From JABJJH01 sp047631095 (GTDB taxonomy: Bacteria > Pseudomonadota > Alphaproteobacteria > UBA8366 > GCA-2717185): 5,069 nucleotides of DNA. This document shows positions 1 to 5,069 of the stretch, one piece after another. How positions within the stretch are numbered: position 1 is the stretch's first letter; every line of letters begins with the position of its first letter. The DNA is taken from contig JBLHZD010000294.1 of NCBI GenBank assembly GCA_047631095.1, positions 1 through 5,069 on the forward strand, given 5' to 3'. The position numbers and the translations under genes were made by a program. Under the pieces are notes generated by a model. The model was not told the origin of the DNA, made no database searches, and worked only from the letters and a program-made list of their open reading frames with translations.

Positions 1-131
1 TTAATAAAACCCTGGGGACGAACCATTTTGTGTTCAGTCCCCATTGGGTCGGCATGCCGAACAACCTCGTCCTCGACATGATGAATTTGATGGCCGAGGA
101 AGTTCTGCCGAATGTCGAACAGGGCTTATAA
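1..131 (+). CDS. C-terminal end of a luciferase-like (LLM class) flavin-dependent monooxygenase, partial
   Basis: Only the tail of this gene is in the window. The reading frame begins at base 3 (aat) and ends with taa at 129-131, giving 42 residues and running off the left edge. The residues GTNHFVFSPHWVGMPNN followed by AEEVLP match the usual C-terminus of bacterial luciferase-like monooxygenases, where a G-x-N-H-F strand leads into a GMP turn and a last helix ending in (F/A)AEEV(L/M)P. Such enzymes use reduced flavin and oxygen to oxidise organic substrates in the cytoplasm; the substrate here cannot be told, because the flavin-binding and substrate regions lie outside the window. The gene converges on the aminotransferase gene and the two overlap by 6 bp, so it is not in the same operon. 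The family assignment rests on a short stretch, so it is probable rather than certain. Confidence 0.75.
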   Translation, partial: NKTLGTNHFVFSPHWVGMPNNLVLDMMNLMAEEVLPNVEQGL

Positions 132-1403
132 AACCGCGAGCGCCGTTTTGAAGGCGCCCAGCGTTTGCGCAATGTCGGCCTCGTCATGGGCGAGCGACAC
201 ATAAAACTTGCTCGGGCCCTTCAGGATACCGCTGTCTCTGAGCGACGCGTTGAAGCGCCCTGCCCTGTCCGTATCGTTGGTCAGGGTTCCTCGATAATCG
301 CTCAGGGCGGAATCGGTGAAGAGCACATCGAACAGCGGCGGTTCGCCAATAACCTGTCCCGGCACGCCCGCCGTGGCCAACATGTCCGACAAGCCGCTCA
401 TCAAAGTGCGGCCGGTTTCAAATATCCGTTCATAGGCGCCCGGTTGGCGTAACACCGACAGCGTCGCCAGCCCGGCGGCAGCGGCCACGGGGTTACCGCT
501 CAAGGTGCCGATCTGCGTCATGAATTCGTCATCCGGCACGGCGCTCTTGTCGAAATGCGCCATCAGATCTTCCCGTCCGGCGATCAGCGCCAGCGGGAAT
601 CCACCACCGACGACCTTGCCCATCGCACATAAATCCGGAACGACGCCGTAATATTCCTGCGCCCCGCCATAGGCGAAGCGAAAGCCGGTCACCACTTCAT
701 CAAAGATCAACGGAATATCAAGTCTCTGCGTCACCTCGCGCAGCGCCTCCAGAAAGCCCGGTTTCGGCGGGATGAGGCGTTGGAACGGCTCGACGATCAC
801 GCCGCCCAATTCATCGGCATGTTCTTCAATGAGGCTGACCACCGTTTCCGCATCATTGAACGGCGCGATCAGTACTTCATCACGCACTTTCTGGGGAATT
901 CCAGCGGAATCCGGCGTTGCCTGCGGAAAGTTCCCCGGTCGCGACGGCGCCATGCTCATCAGCGCATAGTCGCTCATGCCATGAAACCCACCTTCGAACT
1001 TCAAGATCTTGTCGCGTTTGCGATGCGCGCGCGCCGTCCGCATGGCGTAAAACGTGGCTTCCGAACCGCTGCTGACAAACCGCACTTTCTCCGCACAGGC
1101 GACCGCATCGACGATTTCCGCCGCCAGTCGAATGCCTTGTTCATTATTGGCGAAGAATGTCGTGCCCAAGGGAATTTGCGCGTTGACCGCCGCGGCGACG
1201 TCCGGGTGCCCATGCCCCACCAGCATTGGACCCGATCCCAGCAGAAAATCGACATACTCCTTACCGTCAATATCGCGGACCCGGCCCGCCGCGCCGTCGC
1301 GAATGATCACGTCGGCGCCGGTATTGCCAAAAGTTCCCGCTGGCAAGACCCGTTGCGCCATGTCACGCAGGGTTTCTTCGTTATCTGAAGTTGTATCGAT
1401 CAT
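126..1403 (-). CDS. Class III PLP-dependent aminotransferase (glutamate-1-semialdehyde aminomutase-like)
   Basis: A complete 425-residue cytoplasmic enzyme, normal length for the family. Visible signatures, numbered from the ATG at 1403: WD-like strand RDIDGKEYVDF (~43-53), the cofactor phosphate loop SGSEAT (112-117), GGFHG (138-142) where the aromatic residue stacks on PLP, DEVVTGFR (235-242) with the Asp that contacts the pyridine nitrogen, the Schiff-base lysine K263 in MGKVVGGGFP (codon 615-617), and GTLSGNP (299-305). All catalytic residues are present, so it should be active. The closest family by pattern is the HemL-like group, but the stretch after the lysine (GGGFPLALIAGR) differs from the GGGxPVGAYGGR usual in true HemL, and the neighbours are catabolic, so a tetrapyrrole role is unlikely. 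Start choice: GGAGG at 1414-1418 precedes both a GTG at 1404-1406 (7-nt gap) and this ATG (10-nt gap); either is possible and differs by one residue. It lies downstream of hyuB on the same strand, behind a terminator. Substrate unknown. Confidence 0.93.
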   Translation of the reverse strand: MIDTTSDNEETLRDMAQRVLPAGTFGNTGADVIIRDGAAGRVRDIDGKEYVDFLLGSGPMLVGHGHPDVAAAVNAQIPLGTTFFANNEQGIRLAAEIVDAVACAEKVRFVSSGSEATFYAMRTARAHRKRDKILKFEGGFHGMSDYALMSMAPSRPGNFPQATPDSAGIPQKVRDEVLIAPFNDAETVVSLIEEHADELGGVIVEPFQRLIPPKPGFLEALREVTQRLDIPLIFDEVVTGFRFAYGGAQEYYGVVPDLCAMGKVVGGGFPLALIAGREDLMAHFDKSAVPDDEFMTQIGTLSGNPVAAAAGLATLSVLRQPGAYERIFETGRTLMSGLSDMLATAGVPGQVIGEPPLFDVLFTDSALSDYRGTLTNDTDRAGRFNASLRDSGILKGPSKFYVSLAHDEADIAQTLGAFKTALAVL

Positions 1404-1413
1404 CACGGCGGCG

Positions 1414-1418
1414 CCTCC
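1414..1418 (-). promoter_or_regulatory. Ribosome binding site of the aminotransferase gene
   Basis: The minus strand reads GGAGG here, a strong Shine-Dalgarno match. It sits 7 nt before GTG (1406-1404) and 10 nt before ATG (1403-1401), two start codons side by side in the same frame. It supports initiation at this point but does not decide between the two codons. Confidence 0.75.
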
Positions 1419-1445
1419 AGCCCTTCATTGAACCTGCGCAAATCC

Positions 1446-1467
1446 TACCCCGTGTCCGAACAAAGAA
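1446..1467. repeat. 22-bp direct repeat, copy 1 (pairs with 1587-1608)
   Basis: Copy 1 reads TACCCC, then a variable base, TG, a variable base, then CCGAACAAAGAA. It matches the copy at 1587-1608 at 20 of 22 positions, with starts 141 bp apart. Read on the minus strand, its right part (TTCTTTG) is part of the U-tract of the terminator at 1462-1497. It is followed 25 bp later by GGGGTA (1493-1498), the reverse complement of its first six bases, so the unit 1446-1498 is bounded by a 6-bp inverted repeat. Function unknown. Confidence 0.7.
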
Positions 1468-1497
1468 AAACCCCGCGCTGCAATTGCAACGCGGGGT
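1462..1497 (-). terminator. Rho-independent terminator downstream of hyuB
   Basis: The arms ACCCCGCG (1490-1497 read on the minus strand) and CGCGGGGT (1470-1477) form an 8-bp GC-rich stem. It continues through a U-G wobble (1489/1478) into the self-complementary inner sequence TGCAATTGCA (1479-1488). On the minus strand the stem is followed at once by TTTTTCTTTG, a good U-tract; on the plus strand it is followed by AAGGCAG and the wobble becomes a C-A mismatch. Orientation is therefore clearly minus. It lies about 190 nt after the hyuB stop and 60 nt before the aminotransferase start, so it would end hyuAB transcripts or attenuate read-through into the aminotransferase gene. Confidence 0.85.
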
Positions 1498-1507
1498 AAG
1501 GCAGTAG

Positions 1508-1547
1508 CCGCACACCCACAGGGGGGGGGGGGAGAGTGGGTGCGCGG
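1508..1547. repeat. Hairpin with a 12-base homopolymeric G (plus) / C (minus) tract in its loop
   Basis: The 12-base arms 1508-1519 and 1536-1547 are inverted repeats with one imperfect position (A1512 against C1544). In minus-strand RNA that position becomes a G-U wobble, giving a continuous 12-bp stem, so the structure fits a minus-strand transcript better. The 16-nt loop contains twelve consecutive C in minus RNA (G at 1521-1532 on the plus strand). It is not followed by a U-tract, so it is not an intrinsic terminator by itself. It lies 10 bp upstream, in the minus direction, of the terminator stem. Homopolymers this long are prone to length change in cells and in sequencing, so the exact count is uncertain. 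Confidence 0.7.
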
Positions 1548-1586
1548 TAAACTCTATTATTTGTTTTTGTGAACTTGATAAGAAAG

Positions 1587-1608
1587 TACCCCCTGCCCGA
1601 ACAAAGAA
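1587..1608. repeat. 22-bp direct repeat, copy 2 (pairs with 1446-1467)
   Basis: This is the second copy of the repeat described at 1446-1467, 20 of 22 identical. It too is followed by GGGGTA (1621-1626), which is inverted relative to its own TACCCC start, so the unit 1587-1626 has the same bounded layout as unit 1 but is shorter and lacks the strong hairpin. It lies 75 bp past the hyuB stop in the minus direction. No open frame or known site explains it. Confidence 0.65.
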
Positions 1609-1683
1609 CGTCACGCATATGGGGTAGCTTTTCACAGTTAAGCGACAATCGTCAAATTCATTCGATTGCGCGCGCCGCCACCG

Positions 1684-3354
1684 TCAGCCGTTTTTCCAGC
1701 CATAATCCCGGGCTGCGCCTTCTGGCGTTACGAAACCTTCCTCAATATCCGCCTTAATCGCGGAATCGCTTCGTTTTGAAGCGTCCCCCCAACCCCCGCC
1801 GCCGGATGTTTCAAGGCGCACCTGATCGCCCTTGTGCAAACGCTTCCCTGCAAGTTTGGCGTCCGCCTCAATCGTTTCGCCGTTTTGACGGACGAGTAAA
1901 CGGCTCGCCGAGCCTTTTTTACCCCCGGACAAGCCGTAGGGCGGAAACTTGAACCGGTCGAGGTTGGCCGACAACACGCCTTCTTCAGCGTCCAGCCGCC
2001 ATTCCCGATGTATCCCCAGGCCACCGCGAAAGCGCCCTGCCCCGCCGGAATCAGGCGTATAGCCGTACGCCACAAACATCACAGGGTAGAGACTTTCAAT
2101 CATTTCCATGGGCGAATTGGAGATATTGTGAAACCCGGCGGAAAAGCCATTTGCGCCATCCCGTTCCGGGTGCCCGCCCCAACCGCCGACCTCCAGATCA
2201 AAATAGACGTCCTGCGAACCGTCATCCTTGGTGACGCCCAGACTGTAGACGTAACTAACCCCGTAATAGGCAGCTGGCATCCGTTCCGGCACTGCTTTCG
2301 ACAAGGCGCCCATCATCGTATTCGCGATGCGGTGCCCTGTCGCCATCCGGTTGGCCACGGGCGCCGGGTGGCGGCAATTCACGATAAGACCTTTGGGGGC
2401 CGTGATGGAGATGGGTCGGTAGCAACCGGAATTCGCAGCGATATCCGCGCCCGCCGCCGCCATAATCGCAAAATACACCGCCGATTTGGTCATGTTCAAC
2501 GTGCAATTCACCGGGCCGCGCGCCTGAGGACTAGAGGCGGAGAAATCGACGGCGGCGTGGTCGCCATCAATGGTCAGAACCGCGTGTATACGTACGGGCG
2601 TGTCGTCAATACCGTCGTTATCGACGAAATCCTCGAAATCGTAAACGCCATCCGGCATGGCTCGCAACGCAGCGCGCAACGCCTGTTCAGACTGGTCCAG
2701 AATTCGGGCCATGGCGTCGCGCAACGGTCCTACCCCATAGCGACGCGCCATACGCAAGACGCCCGCCGCCCCTACCTCGAGCGACGCCAGTTGTGATGAC
2801 AAATCGCCACCGATTTTTTCCGGCTCCCGGCTATTTTGAAGGATCACATCAAACAGCGCGTCATTGCGAACGCCTTCTTGGACGATTTTCACCGGGGGAA
2901 TGCGTAAGCCTTCGTGATATATCTCTTCGGCCTTTGCGTAAAAACTGCCCGCCGCACCGCCGCCAACATCAATATGATGGCAAAGCGCGCCCGTGATCGC
3001 GATCATCTCTCCATCCAGAAACACCGGACGAAAGGTCAGGATATCCGGCAAATGCTGACCGCCGCGATAGGGGTCATTCGTGATAATCACATCGCCGTCA
3101 CACCATTGCGAAATCGGAATATCATCCGCCAGAATATCGGCCAGACAGGTCGCCATGGAATTTAAATGGATTGGAATACGCGTGGCCTGCGCCACATTGT
3201 CACCCGAGGGATCAAAGATCGCCGTCGAGAAGTCCAGAAGCTCCCGAACAACCGTGGATCGGCTGGTTCGCCAGATCGCAACGCTCATTTCCTCCGCCGC
3301 CGCGACCAGAACATTGCGGATAATCTCCAACTGAAACGGATCAACTTTTTCCAT
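1684..3354 (-). CDS. hyuB: Hydantoinase B/oxoprolinase family subunit (HyuB-like)
   Basis: A complete 556-residue protein, within the usual 500-600 range. Family landmarks in order: N-terminal DPFQLEIIRN (5-14), TNDPYRGGQHLPD (92-104), HHIDVGGGAAGS (126-137) followed by EGLRIPPVK (148-156), DFSASSPQARGPVN (270-283), ESLYPV (420-425), DSGGAGRFRGGLG (435-447) and the C-terminal SGGGGWGDA (517-525). There is no signal peptide or membrane segment, so it is cytoplasmic. In this family HyuB works with the ATP-binding HyuA subunit on hydantoins, 5-oxoproline, certain lactams, or (acetone and acetophenone carboxylases) ketones. The H-x-x-D in HHID resembles the metal ligands known in acetone carboxylase; that link is inferred. 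ATG 3352-3354 overlaps the hyuA stop by one base (TGATG), so the two are translationally coupled. AAGGAG lies 8 nt upstream. The family is certain; the substrate is not. Confidence 0.95.
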   Translation of the reverse strand: MEKVDPFQLEIIRNVLVAAAEEMSVAIWRTSRSTVVRELLDFSTAIFDPSGDNVAQATRIPIHLNSMATCLADILADDIPISQWCDGDVIITNDPYRGGQHLPDILTFRPVFLDGEMIAITGALCHHIDVGGGAAGSFYAKAEEIYHEGLRIPPVKIVQEGVRNDALFDVILQNSREPEKIGGDLSSQLASLEVGAAGVLRMARRYGVGPLRDAMARILDQSEQALRAALRAMPDGVYDFEDFVDNDGIDDTPVRIHAVLTIDGDHAAVDFSASSPQARGPVNCTLNMTKSAVYFAIMAAAGADIAANSGCYRPISITAPKGLIVNCRHPAPVANRMATGHRIANTMMGALSKAVPERMPAAYYGVSYVYSLGVTKDDGSQDVYFDLEVGGWGGHPERDGANGFSAGFHNISNSPMEMIESLYPVMFVAYGYTPDSGGAGRFRGGLGIHREWRLDAEEGVLSANLDRFKFPPYGLSGGKKGSASRLLVRQNGETIEADAKLAGKRLHKGDQVRLETSGGGGWGDASKRSDSAIKADIEEGFVTPEGAARDYGWKNG

Positions 3355-5069
3355 CAGCCGTGCTCCTTCCCGTCGCGCGTCGCCAGCAAATCACCGCTCG
3401 GCGTCACCGACATCGACCAGCCTGACGGCAATAACAGCGTCGAATACGTTTCCTCGATAATCGCGGGGCCGGTAATTTTGCTTTCCACCGACAAAGCGTC
3501 GCGCTCATGGATTTGCGCCGACGTCCAACCGCCATCGAACCACACGCGCCGCGCGCCCTTTTCCGCCACATCGCTATGGGGCGTGACGTCCGCCTCGACA
3601 GGTTTGGGCAAAATTCCTGTCGCCTGAACCCGCAACGTCACGATCTCCAGCGCCGCGCCGACATCGTTATGGGCGAAACGCTGTTGGTGAAGTGCGTGGA
3701 AATCAGTCGAAATATGCGACAACCATGATTCATCAAAATGAGAGTCACAAGAGATGGTGAGCGCAAACGCCTGACTGCGGTAGCGCATATCCACCGACAA
3801 TTGGCACTGCCTCGCATCGCGCCCGACGCCATCATCTTTCAGCAATGCGTCGCCTTCATCCAGAAGGGCCTGCGCCAATTCCCCAAGCACCGGCAAGTAG
3901 GCTGGTGTTGCGGGAGTTATGCGCGACCGCGCCAGATCGTGGACGATATCGGTGTATAGGATACCGTCGGCGGAAAAGGTGCCGGGATTGCGCGGAAATA
4001 CAACGGTCTCCACCGCCAACTCCCGCGCCAGATCGCACGCATGCAAACCACCCGCGCCACCAAAGGCGACCAGCGCAAAGTCACGCGGATCAAAGCCTTT
4101 TTCGAACAGGCTCAACTTGATGGCCGCCGCCATATTGGCGTTGGCGACCGCAAGCACGCCCTCGGCCGCAGGCTCGATCGCCAGTTTCAAAGGACCCGCC
4201 ACATGGGCCGAAAGCGCCGCCGCCGCCGCATCGCCGTCCAGCGACATCGCCCCGCCCAAAAAATAATCCGGATCAATACGGCGCAACGCAACATTGGCGT
4301 CCGTCACCGTTGGCGACGTTCCACCCTTGCCATAACATGCGGGCCCCGGCGACGCGCCCGCGCTTTTCGGTCCAACGCGCAATCGTCCGCTGACATCGAC
4401 ATCCGCAATCGACCCACCACCCGCGCCAATCGTTCGAATTTCAATCATCGGCACCCGCACCGGCAAGCCGTCAATTTCGCCTTCATTCACGACGGCGCAC
4501 TCGCCATCAGCGACGACGCAAACATCCAGGCTGGTGCCCCCCATATCCACGCCCACGACATTGGGCAAAGACAATCGTTGCGACACCCGCGCCGTCGCCA
4601 TCGCGCCGCCGGACGGGCCAGACAGGAGCAACCGCACCGGCTGGGCCGCCGCCTGCGCCGGGGTCGCAGCCCCACCATTGGACTGAATGAGATACAAGGG
4701 CGGCGCAAAGTCGGCCTCTTTCATCCGCTCGGACAACCGGTCCAGATAACGCGCGATGACCGGGGTCAACAGCGCATTCAGCGCGACCGTCGCGCTTCTT
4801 TCATACTCCATCATTTCCGCAACGACATCGGTCGACAGGGCGATTGAAACATCGGGCAACAGTTTTTCAAGATGCGCCTTGAGCGCCCGCTCATGCGCCG
4901 GGTTGGCGTAGGCGTTCAACAAACATATCGCGACCGCTTCCACTGAATCCTGTCGGAGCGTTTCGGCCAGCGCCTCGATCTCGAATACCGCCAGCGGCGT
5001 CTCCACCGATCCGTCGGCGCGCATCCGCTCCGTAATCCCATGGCGTCGATGGCGGGGCACCAGAACCCG
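3354..5069 (-). CDS. hyuA: Hydantoinase A/oxoprolinase family ATP-binding subunit (HyuA-like), N-terminus outside the window
   Basis: The open frame crosses the right edge; 571 residues are visible and roughly 100-130 are probably missing, judging by a family length near 690. The GTG at 5058-5060 is internal: it is the V of a conserved (L)VPR segment, and codons RVL precede it in frame. Numbered from that GTG, landmarks are SNGG (127-130), SGPSGG (147-152), the ATP-phosphate motif DMGGTSLDV (172-180, bases 4521-4547), IGAGGGSI (211-218), GPKSAGASPGPACYG (230-244), VAFGGAGGLHA (331-341), DMRYRSQ (424-430) and GPAIIEETYST (531-541). These are typical of the ASKHA-fold subunit that phosphorylates the amide or carbonyl substrate, or bicarbonate, with ATP. 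The family's first DxGGTxTD loop must lie in the missing part. It is the first of the two cistrons seen here. Whether it is hydantoinase, oxoprolinase, lactamase or carboxylase cannot be decided. Confidence 0.95.
   Translation of the reverse strand, partial: RVLVPRHRRHGITERMRADGSVETPLAVFEIEALAETLRQDSVEAVAICLLNAYANPAHERALKAHLEKLLPDVSIALSTDVVAEMMEYERSATVALNALLTPVIARYLDRLSERMKEADFAPPLYLIQSNGGAATPAQAAAQPVRLLLSGPSGGAMATARVSQRLSLPNVVGVDMGGTSLDVCVVADGECAVVNEGEIDGLPVRVPMIEIRTIGAGGGSIADVDVSGRLRVGPKSAGASPGPACYGKGGTSPTVTDANVALRRIDPDYFLGGAMSLDGDAAAAALSAHVAGPLKLAIEPAAEGVLAVANANMAAAIKLSLFEKGFDPRDFALVAFGGAGGLHACDLARELAVETVVFPRNPGTFSADGILYTDIVHDLARSRITPATPAYLPVLGELAQALLDEGDALLKDDGVGRDARQCQLSVDMRYRSQAFALTISCDSHFDESWLSHISTDFHALHQQRFAHNDVGAALEIVTLRVQATGILPKPVEADVTPHSDVAEKGARRVWFDGGWTSAQIHERDALSVESKITGPAIIEETYSTLLLPSGWSMSVTPSGDLLATRDGKEHG
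3363..3368 (-). promoter_or_regulatory. Ribosome binding site of hyuB, inside the end of hyuA
   Basis: The minus strand reads AAGGAG within the last codons of hyuA (K-E of the KEHG terminus), 8 nt before the hyuB ATG. With the TGATG stop/start overlap it supports ATG 3352-3354 as the hyuB start and tight coupling of the two subunits in equal amounts. Confidence 0.75.

Noticed and set aside
128..157. Weak hairpin (GCGCC/GGCGC) followed by TTTTA on the minus strand at the end of the aminotransferase gene
   Set aside because: The stem is only 5 bp, with an 8-nt loop, and is separated from the short T-run by six bases, so it falls short of an intrinsic terminator.
780..1388. Plus-strand open frame (202 codons) opposite the aminotransferase
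   Set aside because: It is antisense to the conserved PLP enzyme core, with no domain and no credible ribosome site.
1442..1470. Possible sigma-70 promoter for the aminotransferase (TTTTTC, 17 nt, TAGGAT on the minus strand)
   Set aside because: Placement and spacing are right, but the -35 matches only two of six consensus bases and is simply the terminator U-tract; too weak to call.
1554..1582. AT-rich stretch that could hold a minus-strand promoter (TAATAG with CTTATC upstream)
   Set aside because: Neither box is a good match, and the predicted transcript would start upstream of the terminator. AT-richness alone is not enough.
1381..1648. Small minus-strand open frames across the intergenic gap (84 and 67 codons)
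   Set aside because: Both read through the terminator hairpin and the homopolymer, and the residue strings (Cys, Pro and Arg runs) look random. Homopolymer length uncertainty also makes any frame here unreliable.
1650..1677. Short inverted repeat CAATCG...CGATTG just after hyuB
   Set aside because: The core is only 6 bp with an 11-nt loop and no U-tract follows; easily a chance match.
2008..2796. Long plus-strand open frame (262 codons) opposite hyuB
   Set aside because: It lies fully antisense to a gene with clear family motifs, its product is a low-complexity mix rich in Arg, His and Gly typical of reverse-strand reading of GC-rich genes, and it shows no recognisable domain.
4041..4847. 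Long plus-strand open frame (268 codons) opposite hyuA
   Set aside because: Same reasoning: it is antisense to conserved hyuA motifs and extremely Arg/His rich, with no known fold.
5058..5060. GTG at the right edge as the start of hyuA
   Set aside because: The open frame continues upstream to the window end, and the codon encodes the V of a conserved internal VPR segment. Starting there would delete the family's N-terminal ATP-binding loop.

Overview
The window holds the end of one plus-strand gene, a complete minus-strand aminotransferase gene, and most of a minus-strand two-gene hydantoinase/oxoprolinase-type operon. Base composition (GC-rich by eye, with many gcc, ggc and cgc codons) and gene content suggest a proteobacterium, most likely an alphaproteobacterium. 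That is an inference from style; there is no rRNA or other marker gene to settle it.

Layout from left to right. Bases 1-131 (+) encode the last 42 residues of a protein resembling luciferase-like flavin monooxygenases. Its stop codon overlaps the stop of a convergent class III PLP aminotransferase (126-1403, -). Bases 1407-1683 are the only intergenic stretch (277 bp). They hold a good intrinsic terminator for minus-strand transcription, a second hairpin built around a 12-G run, and a 22-bp direct repeat present twice. Bases 1684-3354 (-) encode a complete hydantoinase B/oxoprolinase subunit. Its start codon overlaps by one base the stop of hydantoinase A (3354 to beyond 5069, -), whose N-terminus lies outside the window.

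How they may work together: HyuA (ATP-binding subunit) and HyuB form ATP-dependent enzymes that open or activate cyclic amides (hydantoins, 5-oxoproline, some lactams) or carboxylate ketones. A class III aminotransferase downstream on the same strand could take the amino group from an opened ring product. The terminator between hyuB and the aminotransferase suggests separate or attenuated expression. The substrate cannot be read from the sequence. The coding genes belong to known families; the least explained part is the structured intergenic region 1446-1626.
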